Shown here: piece by piece, positions 7,923-15,190 of the stretch
How the letters are laid out: each line of letters opens with the position of its first letter
Numbering within the stretch: the first letter of the stretch is position 1
IMG/VR virus record: IMGVR_UViG_3300028569_000023
Location: 1 to 64,000 of that record
Direction: 5' to 3' (one strand)
From: a virus
DNA length: 64,000 nt
Program-made: the position numbers and the translations under genes
Notes under the pieces: model-generated
Databases searched by the model: none
What the model was told of the DNA's origin: nothing
What the model saw: only the letters and a program-made list of their open reading frames with translations

Positions 7923-8121
7923 GGAAGAAAAGCGTAGAGCAGAATGGGATGCAATGACTCATCTCGCTAAAACTTATCCAAAGAAATACTCTCTCAGTAT
8001 CGGCATTGAAAATGTTTATCTATGGGAACTCAAAGATTTCGGAAAGCAAGTGTTCTACTGGTTCCCAGTGATGGATTTAACAGAACAACAACAAATAAGA
8101 GATACCGAATGGGAGCAATAA
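7909..8121 (+). CDS. Hypothetical protein, 70 aa
   Basis: ATG 7909 is chosen because GGAGAG lies about 8 bases upstream inside the previous gene. The product is charged and has aromatic patches (YLWEL, YWFPV). Overlaps both neighbours. Unknown role. Confidence 0.65.
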   Translation: MERNKEEKRRAEWDAMTHLAKTYPKKYSLSIGIENVYLWELKDFGKQVFYWFPVMDLTEQQQIRDTEWEQ

Positions 8122-8282
8122 TCTTAACGATCTTCATCATTTACCTTATACTTGCCGTACCAGTGACTCGGTTTTTTGTACTAAAACTCACAGAGTTGAT
8201 GTTTAATACTCTCGCTTGGTTTACAAGTACGATTACTGGATGGTTTATCATCGGCATTATATACGCAATATCTAGGAGTTAA
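8109..8282 (+). CDS. Small membrane protein with two TM segments
   Basis: ATG 8109 lies inside the end of the previous gene. The 57-residue product is almost wholly hydrophobic, with two predicted transmembrane helices (about residues 3-22 and 34-54). It could be a holin-like or membrane-modifying protein but nothing distinguishes it. Confidence 0.6.
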   Translation: MGAIILTIFIIYLILAVPVTRFFVLKLTELMFNTLAWFTSTITGWFIIGIIYAISRS

Positions 8283-8284
8283 CA

Positions 8285-8539
8285 ATGAATAAACTGACAG
8301 TGTATCATGAACTAGACTACGTTGAAACGTATATGGAATTTAGTCCACTTATTCGTAACTATACAAAAGATTATCTTGTTTACAAAGACTTTGTGATATG
8401 TTACGATGATCTGATAACGCTCACTGAAAAAGGACAAGCCTTTCTAATGGAATTCAGAGAAGAACAAGAAGTCTATAACATGGCTGACAACTCAGGGATC
8501 GACCATAACAATATCGAAATGGAGACAATGTATGAATGA
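8285..8539 (+). CDS. Acidic hypothetical protein, 84 aa
   Basis: Preceded by AGGAGTTAACA. Acidic and aromatic, no known motif. Overlaps the next gene by 8 bases. Confidence 0.68.
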   Translation: MNKLTVYHELDYVETYMEFSPLIRNYTKDYLVYKDFVICYDDLITLTEKGQAFLMEFREEQEVYNMADNSGIDHNNIEMETMYE

Positions 8540-8765
8540 TAAAGAACAATTAATCGAAGATATCAAACTACTTACTAAATCAGTGGAGGATATTTGCATC
8601 AAAGCAGCGAGTCATATCGAATCGCAAGGTCAAGAACTTCCGAATGCTTATGAGTTGATGCTATATGTTATTGAAGAAGCATATGCTGGAGCTATTAAAC
8701 GAGCGAACGCTGAGTTCAATGATCAACAAACGGCAGTATTGAAGGGGACGGGAGACGTGAACTAA
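8532..8765 (+). CDS. Helical acidic hypothetical protein, 77 aa
   Basis: Predicted all-helical, with no known motif. It overlaps upstream by 8 bases and is joined to the next gene by a TAATG. Confidence 0.68.
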   Translation: MNDKEQLIEDIKLLTKSVEDICIKAASHIESQGQELPNAYELMLYVIEEAYAGAIKRANAEFNDQQTAVLKGTGDVN

Positions 8766-9280
8766 TGGATCTTACTTTACTAGTAGGAGAATACTTTAAT
8801 TCGAAAAAGACATCTAGTGTTTGGAAAGTAACAGCGGTGGATAGTTTACACGATAAGATCGAATGTAAGGAACGTATTGCTCAAGTTCCCTGCGAAGTTG
8901 AATACATTAAGTTTAAAGAACGATTCGAGTCGGGAGCTTGCGAGTTTATTGACGGTCCTAGTTATACTAATTGGGGTAGTATGGTAACAAAAGGTCATAA
9001 CTCTATTTTCCAAAAAGTCGAGAGTTCATTCGGTAATGTAACCTTTAACAACGGATTGACCCCGACATTAGTAGCAAAGCCTACGAATGTTACTGGAGAA
9101 TGGACTGTAGATAATCCTTTATGGAATCACCAGTATATGATAAACGATGTAGCGACACGAATCTACGGAGAGTTTAAAAAAGAATACAAGAAACCGAACT
9201 GCGAATGTGGAGCACATGCTATTGGAGTTAAGGATTATCAAGGTGGACATGCTCATTACTGTCCAGTTCATAAAACATAA
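8765..9280 (+). CDS. Hypothetical protein with C-terminal Cys/His cluster
   Basis: 171 residues. The C-terminus has CECGAH and HAHYCPVH, four to six potential zinc ligands in about 25 residues. The rest has no recognised domain. It precedes the metallophosphoesterase gene by 10 bases with a shared AAGGAGATATAT site. Confidence 0.68.
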   Translation: MDLTLLVGEYFNSKKTSSVWKVTAVDSLHDKIECKERIAQVPCEVEYIKFKERFESGACEFIDGPSYTNWGSMVTKGHNSIFQKVESSFGNVTFNNGLTPTLVAKPTNVTGEWTVDNPLWNHQYMINDVATRIYGEFKKEYKKPNCECGAHAIGVKDYQGGHAHYCPVHKT

Positions 9281-9290
9281 GGAGATATAT

Positions 9291-9941
9291 ATGTTATGGT
9301 TTACAAGCGATTTACACTGGAATCATCGCAACGTTCTTCCGTATTGCAATAGACCATATGGAAGCGTAGAAGAAATGAACGAAGCTATGCTTAAAATCTG
9401 GAACGATACAGTTAAACCCGACGATACCGTTTGGTTCTTAGGAGATCTCGACATTAACGGTAAACGTAGTCATCGTGATCTAGTTAAATCGCTCAACGGT
9501 CATAAGAAACTCATCGTCGGAAACCACGACATTGGATTTAGCCATACTCATTCGGGTAGTAGAGTATTGGATAAAACCCAACGTCAAAGAGATCAGCTAC
9601 TAGAATATGGATGGCAAGAAGTTCACCAAATTCATACCGTCACTCTTAAAAATGGACGCAACGTAATGCTTAGTCATCTTCCTTATCTAGAAGATACTTC
9701 AGAGTTTGATCTTAGATACAAAGAACTTCGACCTATCGATAAGGGAATGACGCTCATTCACGGACATTTGCACGCTCGTTATATTAAAAAGAATAGAATG
9801 ATCGATGTCGCATTCGATGGTAAACTCGGATTCTATTCCGAAGATGAAGTCATTGCACTGATCGATGACCCTAGGGATTATATTTCGAGTAGGCTTACTG
9901 ATTTCTACAACAGTTCCAATCCTAGAGTACTGGAGAAGTAA
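9291..9941 (+). CDS. Calcineurin-like metallophosphoesterase
   Basis: 216 residues starting at ATG 9291 after AAGGAGATATAT. The dinuclear-metal motifs are in order: SDLHWNH (residues 5-11), LGDLD, GNHD and HGHLH. The size and SDLHWNH/HRNV start resemble small phage phosphoesterases of YfcE-like type, which cleave phosphodiesters. The substrate cannot be told from sequence. One of three phosphoesterase genes in this window, all on the plus strand. Confidence 0.85.
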   Translation: MLWFTSDLHWNHRNVLPYCNRPYGSVEEMNEAMLKIWNDTVKPDDTVWFLGDLDINGKRSHRDLVKSLNGHKKLIVGNHDIGFSHTHSGSRVLDKTQRQRDQLLEYGWQEVHQIHTVTLKNGRNVMLSHLPYLEDTSEFDLRYKELRPIDKGMTLIHGHLHARYIKKNRMIDVAFDGKLGFYSEDEVIALIDDPRDYISSRLTDFYNSSNPRVLEK

Positions 9942-10216
9942 TGGACTTTCTACAAACAAAGACTAGGGTTCAATGGACTAAACAGGGAGATCAATACATT
10001 AGTCATAAGTTCCTAGCTGGAGATAAAGTAGTGCGTTGTATCATCGATACCGTAACTAAAACGGTAGGAGTATACACCGTAGATCCTCATGTTGTATTAT
10101 GGGCGGAGATTCAACAAACAGATAATCTAATTCGAATGAAGAACAAAGCGAAGAAAGCATTAGAACTAGTAGGAGTTAAGTTCTTTCAAGAGAAACGAGT
10201 AAAGGATAAGGAGTAA
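9941..10216 (+). CDS. Hypothetical basic protein, 91 aa
   Basis: Starts at a TAATG overlap with the phosphoesterase gene. Beta-rich N-terminal part and lysine-rich helical C-terminus, no known motif. Confidence 0.68.
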   Translation: MDFLQTKTRVQWTKQGDQYISHKFLAGDKVVRCIIDTVTKTVGVYTVDPHVVLWAEIQQTDNLIRMKNKAKKALELVGVKFFQEKRVKDKE

Positions 10217-10218
10217 CA

Positions 10219-10653
10219 ATGAACAAGTATTTGATGGCAGCTATTCTAATGGGACTCGGAGCTTGCGGAGATCGCGATCAGGTTCAACTAATTCCTGGAC
10301 CTAAGGGCGAACAAGGAGAACGCGGCAGCGACGGTGAAGATGGTATTGATGGTAACGACGGTCAGGACGGCGAAGACGGAAGCGATGGTCAAGACGGAGA
10401 ACAAGGTCCTATCGGTCCACAGGGTCCACAAGGAATTCCAGGTTTGAACGGTACTACGTTCGAAATCGTACCTCTTTGTCCATCACTTAGTGGTTCTTAT
10501 CCAGAAGTTCTTTTCAGAATTAACGGTAGTCTTTACGCTATTCTAGACGGAGGTCCTCATTCTGATAGACTGGCTTATCTTCCTAATGGTACATATCAAA
10601 CAACGGACGGTAGATCGTGCGTCTTTACTGTTTCAGGAGGTAACGTACTATGA
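10219..10653 (+). CDS. Collagen-like lipoprotein
   Basis: 144 residues. The N-terminus is a lipoprotein signal peptide with lipobox LGAC (Cys about residue 16). Residues about 29-76 form some 16 consecutive Gly-X-Y triplets rich in Asp, Glu and Pro, such as GPKGEQGERG and GPIGPQGPQG, a collagen-like triple helix. The C-terminal 65 residues contain two Cys and look globular. It should be exported and anchored to a bacterial membrane during infection. The next gene overlaps by 4 bases and is also exported. Confidence 0.85.
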   Translation: MNKYLMAAILMGLGACGDRDQVQLIPGPKGEQGERGSDGEDGIDGNDGQDGEDGSDGQDGEQGPIGPQGPQGIPGLNGTTFEIVPLCPSLSGSYPEVLFRINGSLYAILDGGPHSDRLAYLPNGTYQTTDGRSCVFTVSGGNVL

Positions 10654-11084
10654 AACGTTTAGTATTAACCTTGGGTCTTTTAAGCGGTCTAGCGAGTGCT
10701 CAAGATCTTCCAGGTACTGAGGTTATTCCTAAGTTCATGAAAGACGGTACGATTACCGTTCAACTTAAAGACGGTAAGAAGTATATCTTTTCGACAAATG
10801 AATACAAAGTAGTACGTCGCGGATCTAAACGAGCAGAACCAGTAGAGCAAATCGTTGTTGCTCAACAGCCAGATACTACGAATCGTAATAGAGTACAGTT
10901 ACATGGTGGAGTAGGTTACAAAGGGTTCGATACTTCGGTTAACTCTTCGGATATAGTCGTTAGAGAGAAACGAGTACCAGTCTTCGGAGTGTCGTACTTT
11001 AGACTTCTCGATAACGATGCGAGTATCGGAGCGAGTATCTTTACGAACGGTGTTATTACGCTAGGAGTAGGCAAGGATTTCTAG
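10650..11084 (+). CDS. Exported protein, possible outer-membrane beta protein
   Basis: 144 residues with a Sec signal peptide ending LASAQ (about residues 1-18). The C-terminal 60 residues alternate polar and hydrophobic residues and end in Phe (GVGKDF), as in outer-membrane beta strands. ATGA overlap with the collagen-like gene suggests the two products work together at the cell surface. Last gene of its operon, followed by element D and a terminator. Confidence 0.72.
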   Translation: MKRLVLTLGLLSGLASAQDLPGTEVIPKFMKDGTITVQLKDGKKYIFSTNEYKVVRRGSKRAEPVEQIVVAQQPDTTNRNRVQLHGGVGYKGFDTSVNSSDIVVREKRVPVFGVSYFRLLDNDASIGASIFTNGVITLGVGKDF

Positions 11085-11098
11085 AGAATCTTGATACC
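11077..11098 (+). promoter_or_regulatory. Early intergenic element, copy D
   Basis: CTAGAGAATCTTGATACC overlaps a stop codon; the downstream CCTGTAGTTTCTATCTG matches copy C, and CGGGCGG follows at the same distance as in C. Here the CGGGCGG begins a terminator hairpin. Confidence 0.5.
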
Positions 11099-11126
11099 CT
11101 GTAGTTTCTATCTGTATTTCCAGATC

Positions 11127-11160
11127 GGGCGGCTAACTGAAAAAGTTAGTCGCTCTTTTC
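11127..11160 (+). terminator. Rho-independent terminator
   Basis: GGGCGGCTAACT (11127-11138) pairs with AGTTAGTCGCTC (11144-11155): 12 bp with two G-U pairs, loop GAAAA, followed by TTTT. It ends the operon of the exported proteins. Confidence 0.85.
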
Positions 11161-11411
11161 ATTTCTAAACGAACCAATTGACGTAATTTTGTATAAGAAT
11201 GGTCCTATGACCTCGCAATGATCTTAACGAACGAATTACTATTAACAGTCCTAATGAAATTAAATACACCTATTCATTATCTGAGGGGCTATCTTATTGT
11301 GTCTTTGAATTAATTTTAACGTTTGAAATTAAGAGATCGTTCTCTAAACTATTATACCAGAAGTTCTAAACCCGTCAAGTATTAAATGATACTCAATACA
11401 AGATTAACCCA
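11161..11411. other. Gene-free spacer with a left-facing promoter
   Basis: About 250 bases without a credible gene. It holds a left-facing promoter at 11351-11378 and a hairpin AGAGA/TCTCT (11332-11345). A transcript from that promoter would run left across the spacer toward the terminator hairpin; no protein is encoded in that direction, so a small or antisense RNA is possible. Confidence 0.45.
11351..11378 (-). promoter_or_regulatory. Left-facing sigma70-type promoter
   Basis: On the minus strand: TTGACG (11373-11378), 16-base spacer, TATAAT (11351-11356). It opposes the surrounding transcription and no left-facing gene lies downstream. Confidence 0.6.
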
Positions 11412-11440
11412 TTGACAGAAATAACGAATTACTATATGAT
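11412..11440 (+). promoter_or_regulatory. Sigma70-type promoter
   Basis: TTGACA (11412-11417), 17-base spacer, TATGAT (11435-11440). Unlike the leaderless promoters, the ATG (11462) lies 21 bases after the -10 and has an AAGGTAGG ribosome site. Confidence 0.8.
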
Positions 11441-11461
11441 TAGAAGAAAGGTAGGTAACTA

Positions 11462-11716
11462 ATGGAATATTCAGAACTTGTTACACTTCACGACGGTAGG
11501 CAATTAGATGTTATCGTTGAAGTTACTACTCCAGATCCGAAAGAGTACGACTTCCAAGAATCAACAGTAACTGGATGGTTCATTGATACGCTTGAACCTA
11601 TCGAGGATTCGGAAGTAGAAGCACTAATCGGTTCTAAACGCTTAGATGCTATCGTAGAAAGCGCTATTGAGAGATACTGGTATATGGGAGGAGTTTCGAA
11701 TGAGTACGCAGATTGA
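11462..11716 (+). CDS. Acidic hypothetical protein, 84 aa
   Basis: First gene after the 11412 promoter, with an AAGGTAGG ribosome site. Acidic, beta-rich, no known motif. Overlaps the next gene by 17 bases. Confidence 0.7.
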   Translation: MEYSELVTLHDGRQLDVIVEVTTPDPKEYDFQESTVTGWFIDTLEPIEDSEVEALIGSKRLDAIVESAIERYWYMGGVSNEYAD

Positions 11717-11960
11717 ATACTCGGTCATTATGGACGATCTAATGACGAATAAGGACTATTACAAATCGTGGCTTAATGCTCTTAAAGAAGACAAGTACGC
11801 AGGGGTTGAAGATCTTTTCGACTTCAACGTTAAGGATAAAAAGAAACAGGCAGTAACTTTTAGCCTTGCTTCTATTTTCACGGTTAAGTATAATTACAAT
11901 ATCGAGGAGCTTGTTATTATGTTGGAACAAATCGACTGGCAGAGGTATTTGGAATCATGA
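11700..11960 (+). CDS. Hypothetical protein, 86 aa
   Basis: ATG 11700 is chosen because GGGAGGAG stands just upstream inside the previous gene. Predicted helical and charged. ATGA overlap with the next gene. Unknown function. Confidence 0.68.
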   Translation: MSTQIEYSVIMDDLMTNKDYYKSWLNALKEDKYAGVEDLFDFNVKDKKKQAVTFSLASIFTVKYNYNIEELVIMLEQIDWQRYLES

Positions 11961-12145
11961 ACAGAAATACAGATAAACCTACCGTTCATAGCGCAGTAGC
12001 TATCGACTATGAAGGAAATTTAATTGTGATTAGCTTAGTAGATCAGTCATCTTCTTTGTATTTTTTAGAAACAGAAAAATACGGTAAAGGTCATTACTAC
12101 TGGTTTAATGAAATAGAGGTAGCTGAAGTTTTAGGTGAACTATGA
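11957..12145 (+). CDS. Hypothetical protein, 62 aa
   Basis: Beta-rich, acidic C-terminus (IEVAEVLGEL). It resembles the next gene's product in length, style and acidic ending, so the two may be diverged duplicates. ATGA overlaps on both sides. Confidence 0.66.
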   Translation: MNRNTDKPTVHSAVAIDYEGNLIVISLVDQSSSLYFLETEKYGKGHYYWFNEIEVAEVLGEL

Positions 12146-12378
12146 TAAACAATGTAGAACAAAAGGTAGGAATTACTCCTAATGGATCGTTAGTTATTCT
12201 GACACCTTTATATGCTAAATACTTCCCAAATACAGACATTTACGACTTTAAAACAATGACTATTACAATTATCGATCAAGATCCTGTTCTTTACCTTTTA
12301 GAATATGAAGATTCTGGTATTATTGAAACCCTAAATCCTACTATTCTAGACGAACTTATTATGGTCGGTGATCTATGA
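12142..12378 (+). CDS. Hypothetical protein, 78 aa
   Basis: Similar in size, predicted strands and acidic end to the preceding 62-aa protein. No known motif. ATGA overlap on both sides. Confidence 0.66.
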   Translation: MINNVEQKVGITPNGSLVILTPLYAKYFPNTDIYDFKTMTITIIDQDPVLYLLEYEDSGIIETLNPTILDELIMVGDL

Positions 12379-12476
12379 GCTATTGCTGTCCAAAATGTAA
12401 ATCGACCGTTACGTATACTCATAAGCAACTCGTTAAGTGTTTCGAATGCTTGACGGTTATTGAGGTACTATTCTAA
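12375..12476 (+). CDS. 33-aa zinc-ribbon mini-protein
   Basis: ATG 12375 overlaps the preceding stop and the stop overlaps the next ATG (TAATG). It contains CCPKC near the start and KCFEC about 14 residues later, two CxxC knuckles sufficient for one zinc ion. Probably a small zinc-binding regulator or adaptor. Confidence 0.62.
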   Translation: MSYCCPKCKSTVTYTHKQLVKCFECLTVIEVLF

Positions 12477-12688
12477 TGTACGGATTGTATTTCAGTTTAC
12501 TAGCGTCGTGTTTAACTCCAAATGTTGTTAACGAGAGTAAAGAACAGTTCGGTACTCAGCACGATAAGGAAGCACTAAGACGTGCTAAAATGACGTGTAA
12601 TAGCAGATACTATGGATGCTTAAAGACGTTCACTAAAAAGGAACCTCAGCGGTTCTGGGCTATTTGTTCGAAGGAGTATAAGAAATGA
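12476..12688 (+). CDS. Small putative lipoprotein, 70 aa
   Basis: Short hydrophobic N-terminus with a lipobox-like LLASC (Cys 12), then a charged, basic domain with three more Cys. Probably exported and lipidated, though the signal lacks the usual positive N-terminus. Linked by TAATG and ATGA overlaps. Confidence 0.58.
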   Translation: MYGLYFSLLASCLTPNVVNESKEQFGTQHDKEALRRAKMTCNSRYYGCLKTFTKKEPQRFWAICSKEYKK

Positions 12689-12879
12689 CTATTGATGAAC
12701 CCAACGAATGTCCCTTGGATGAAGATACTGAGGACTATTTTACAGACGTTGATTTTGAAAAGCGAGCATTAGAGCATGGTATACCGTTGAGCGTGATTCG
12801 CGGTGAAACTAAGCTATCTGATCACTTCTCTAAGGAGTATATAAATTGGAAGCGTAACCTAGACGAGGATGAAAAATGA
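12685..12879 (+). CDS. Hypothetical protein with EDTEDYFTD motif
   Basis: 64 residues, very acidic. Residues about 13-21 are EDTEDYFTD, the same as in the protein at 3470. The coding bases 12721-12748 differ from 3650-3677 at one position. Outside this motif the two proteins are unrelated by eye. Confidence 0.66.
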   Translation: MTIDEPNECPLDEDTEDYFTDVDFEKRALEHGIPLSVIRGETKLSDHFSKEYINWKRNLDEDEK

Positions 12880-13160
12880 ATCAAGATATTCTAGAAAAGC
12901 TCGCGGAAGAATTAACAGATAGGCGTTTCGTTCGAGACGATGATCGATACGATGATGAATACTTTTCTTACAAAAAAGGAGTAAAAGCTGGTATTATCGA
13001 GATGTTATCGATGTTCTCTCCGGTTTTAAACGAAGCACGTTCGCAATGTCAAAGACCTCAGAAGCCCGATAAACTTAAACGTGAGATTTACCTAATCGAA
13101 CATAACCTCGGAATGGATTATACTTTTCCAAAAGAATGCTTGAAATCTACAGAAGAATAG
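12876..13160 (+). CDS. Hypothetical protein, 94 aa
   Basis: Charged, helical N-terminal half. The last codons overlap the -35 box of the next promoter. ATGA overlap with the preceding gene. Unknown function. Confidence 0.66.
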   Translation: MNQDILEKLAEELTDRRFVRDDDRYDDEYFSYKKGVKAGIIEMLSMFSPVLNEARSQCQRPQKPDKLKREIYLIEHNLGMDYTFPKECLKSTEE

Positions 13161-13168
13161 GATATAAT
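13140..13168 (+). promoter_or_regulatory. Leaderless-type sigma70 promoter
   Basis: TTGAAA (13140-13145), 17-base spacer, TATAAT (13163-13168), then exactly 6 bases to ATG 13175. Transcription would start at or next to the A of ATG. Confidence 0.82.
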
Positions 13169-13174
13169 AATCGT

Positions 13175-13375
13175 ATGAAAAAAGCACTCGTCATTGAAGT
13201 AGAAGCAAAGAACTCCGAAGTAACGGCTTTAACTCTCCGTTCGATTGGGACCGATAACGTTCTAATCAAACCGGAAGGACCTGGAGCTTCAGTTTCTATC
13301 ACAGAGCTGAAAGCCGCGCTGAATTCTATGGAAGAGTGGCAAGAATCGGAAGACGTTAAAGAAACTGCATACTAA
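13175..13375 (+). CDS. Hypothetical protein, leaderless mRNA
   Basis: 66 residues with an alternating beta-strand N-terminus and an acidic C-terminal helix. ATG 13175 is chosen because the -10 box ends 6 bases before it and no ribosome site is present. TAATG overlap with the next gene. Confidence 0.7.
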   Translation: MKKALVIEVEAKNSEVTALTLRSIGTDNVLIKPEGPGASVSITELKAALNSMEEWQESEDVKETAY

Positions 13376-13584
13376 TGGAAAAAGATATTTTCCTAGTGAA
13401 AAGAGATGGGTTTTTCTTAAACCTTATTGTTCATAGAGCTTGGAAAACATTTGGATTTTCATTTTCAGTTCGCTGGGGTAAAAATGACTTTGTATACAGA
13501 AAGATTCTAGAGTTCCGAAGTCGTATTTTGTTCTGGGAATTTCTATTAATTTATTGTTGGCAACCATTTAGGAGAATCAAATGA
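13375..13584 (+). CDS. Basic aromatic protein, possible membrane association
   Basis: 69 residues, unusually rich in Phe, Trp and Arg, with a hydrophobic stretch near the C-terminus (WEFLLIYCW). No known motif. Confidence 0.62.
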   Translation: MEKDIFLVKRDGFFLNLIVHRAWKTFGFSFSVRWGKNDFVYRKILEFRSRILFWEFLLIYCWQPFRRIK

Positions 13585-13976
13585 CCCCTAGCGTGAAGAG
13601 CATTGAAATCGCTAAAGCCATACTCGCTGACGAGTTCACTTCGAAAAAGCTATATTATAGAATAGCGTTAGCTCTCGATGCGGCCCGAGTTCCTAAGGTG
13701 GACAAGAGCGATGAGGAAAGAGCAATGGAAGTCTTAAAAGAGATGACCGATAAATGTCATACTGTCCCCTATCCTAGATCTGAAACTGATCTGTTTACCG
13801 TTCAAGTGAACGTGTTAGCTCAATCCTTTGCGGAGATCCGCGCCGAGTCCCAGCCCGAACTTCTAAGCGAGAGCGAGCTTCATAAGGCTGCTATAGAGTG
13901 CGACCCTTTCGCAAATGTTAGCTCTTACGACGCATTCAAAGCCGGGTATAGACTGGTAGTAGGAAAGATCAAATGA
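13581..13976 (+). CDS. Hypothetical protein, 131 aa
   Basis: Helical throughout. It shares a motif style (YDAFKAGY) with the protein at 14440, which has VQTFKAGYEQA. ATGA overlaps on both sides. Codon use is more GC-rich in its second half than in its neighbours. Confidence 0.66.
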   Translation: MTPSVKSIEIAKAILADEFTSKKLYYRIALALDAARVPKVDKSDEERAMEVLKEMTDKCHTVPYPRSETDLFTVQVNVLAQSFAEIRAESQPELLSESELHKAAIECDPFANVSSYDAFKAGYRLVVGKIK

Positions 13977-14236
13977 CCATTCAAAAAATCCGCGAGCATA
14001 TCGATTTAATCTGTTCGTTTGAAATAGAAGATTACGTTGAAGATGAGTTGCGAAACATTTTAGACCTTCTATATCAACTGGAAGCAAGACAAAGACGTTC
14101 TGACAAGCTAGTGGAAGCGTTGAAAGAAATAGCGGAAATTACAACAGATAGAGGATTCGAGATGGGTCTAGATCGAATGATTGCTAAAGGTGCGTTAGCC
14201 GAATGGGAAGATGGTAATGGGAAAGACATTGACTAA
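13973..14236 (+). CDS. Helical hypothetical protein, 87 aa
   Basis: Acidic and probably coiled coil in its first 60 residues. Overlaps the next gene by 20 bases. Function unknown. Confidence 0.65.
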   Translation: MTIQKIREHIDLICSFEIEDYVEDELRNILDLLYQLEARQRRSDKLVEALKEIAEITTDRGFEMGLDRMIAKGALAEWEDGNGKDID

Positions 14237-14360
14237 GAAACAGATCAACGCTATCGTAAAAGAAGCTAAAGAACTATCGAAACTACCAGAGAATGAACTA
14301 TTTGAATTACTAGGTAAAGCGGTTGTTAAAGAACGAACTAAGAAAAGGAAACGTAAATGA
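14217..14360 (+). CDS. Small basic protein, 47 aa
   Basis: ATG 14217 lies within the end of the preceding gene. The product is Lys/Arg-rich with tail TKKRKRK, which suggests nucleic-acid binding. Its stop overlaps the next start (ATGA). Confidence 0.55.
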   Translation: MGKTLTKKQINAIVKEAKELSKLPENELFELLGKAVVKERTKKRKRK

Positions 14361-14443
14361 TCGTATTTAAATGCTGGAAAGAAAAGTCAGGCGTTAAGTT
14401 TATAATTACCGTTAAAGAAGAACGGAAGAAGTATCTGGTATGA
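14357..14443 (+). CDS. 28-aa basic mini-protein
   Basis: Frame fits exactly between two 4-base ATGA overlaps, the usual arrangement here, which is the main support. Basic beta-like sequence, function unknown. Confidence 0.48.
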   Translation: MIVFKCWKEKSGVKFIITVKEERKKYLV

Positions 14444-14679
14444 CCCCTAAATCCTTAGACGCTAAAGCTATTCGTTATATCCAAGATCAAGAGTTTGTAC
14501 AACCGGGTAGCAGAATCACGTTGGACTTCGAAGAAGGAGTACAGACGTTTAAAGCAGGATACGAACAGGCTATTGAAGACGTAATTAAACACATCGAAGA
14601 CGAGTGGTACTATAATGGTATTCCGGATAGTGACGATGTTGCAGAATTCGTTAGAGCTAATTTTAAGGTTAGTAAATGA
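14440..14679 (+). CDS. Hypothetical protein, 79 aa
   Basis: Acidic. Contains FKAGYEQAIEDV followed by WYYNG, reminiscent of small phage proteins of unknown role. ATGA overlaps on both sides. Confidence 0.66.
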   Translation: MTPKSLDAKAIRYIQDQEFVQPGSRITLDFEEGVQTFKAGYEQAIEDVIKHIEDEWYYNGIPDSDDVAEFVRANFKVSK

Positions 14680-14972
14680 AATACATTCTGTACGTAGGAT
14701 CTCCCGATAATTTCGGTAGATATTTCGCATCGTTGAAAGTTCAGGAGTTCAAGATTAACGTTTCCGATCATAAGTTTATATCCAAAGACTTCACTGTTTT
14801 CAGGAGAGGAATTCAAGACCCTGAAATGCTTAGAGGATATAACGTGGACGAAGTAGTTATTAATAGCTTCGAATATAACGCATTGTCAATAGAAAAACAG
14901 AAAGAACTAGAGCGAGTTATTAGACCGCTTGTTGCATTTAGTAGTGGAAAAGTTCTTTACTTAGATCCTTAG
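14676..14972 (+). CDS. Hypothetical protein, 98 aa
   Basis: Mixed alpha/beta with an aromatic N-terminus (MKYILYVGSPDNFGRY). The -35 box of the next promoter lies in its last codons. No recognised domain. Confidence 0.66.
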   Translation: MKYILYVGSPDNFGRYFASLKVQEFKINVSDHKFISKDFTVFRRGIQDPEMLRGYNVDEVVINSFEYNALSIEKQKELERVIRPLVAFSSGKVLYLDP

Positions 14973-14984
14973 TTCTGATATAAT
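14956..14984 (+). promoter_or_regulatory. Promoter of structured RNA A
   Basis: TTTACT (14956-14961), 17-base spacer, TATAAT (14979-14984). Transcription should start near 14991. No gene follows within 250 bases; what follows is structured RNA. Confidence 0.75.
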
Positions 14985-14990
14985 AAATTA

Positions 14991-15086
14991 ACAGAGCCCG
15001 ATAACTTCGGGGAAGAAACACCAATATCGGAGATTAGGGTCCTAGGCCTGAAAGTCGGTTGTAAGAACGATTGCTCCCTCTAAGAA
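14991..15086 (+). ncRNA. Structured 5' part of RNA A
   Basis: A 4-bp GAGC/GCTC helix (14994-14997 with 15073-15076) encloses CCGATA/TATCGG (14998-15003 with 15025-15030) with an inner CTTC/GAAG hairpin, then a TCG-TT/AA-CGA hairpin (15055-15070). There is no reading frame. It may be a separate small RNA or the 5' leader removed from the tRNA-like 3' half. Confidence 0.5.
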
Positions 15087-15087
15087 T

Positions 15088-15190
15088 AGACGGTTGACTG
15101 AGTGGTTTAAGGTTGACCCAGATAAACGGGATGTCCGGTTCTGAGGACTGCATGGATGTTCCGCCATACGTTCGAATCGTATACCGTCTA
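15088..15190 (+). tRNA. tRNA-like RNA, atypical, possibly Leu(UAA)
   Basis: A 7-bp acceptor AGACGGT (15088-15094) pairs perfectly with ACCGTCT (15183-15189), with A discriminator at 15190. The D arm is ACT/GGT around GAGTGGTTTAA. The T arm is ATACG/CGTAT with loop TTCGAAT. The anticodon arm is weak (CCC/GGG around AGATAAAC) and the variable region is oversized, with a GTCC/GGAC stem and 17 extra bases. The long variable arm and A73 fit Leu, but U33 is absent, so it may be a degenerate tRNA or a tRNA mimic. CCA is not encoded. Confidence 0.45.
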
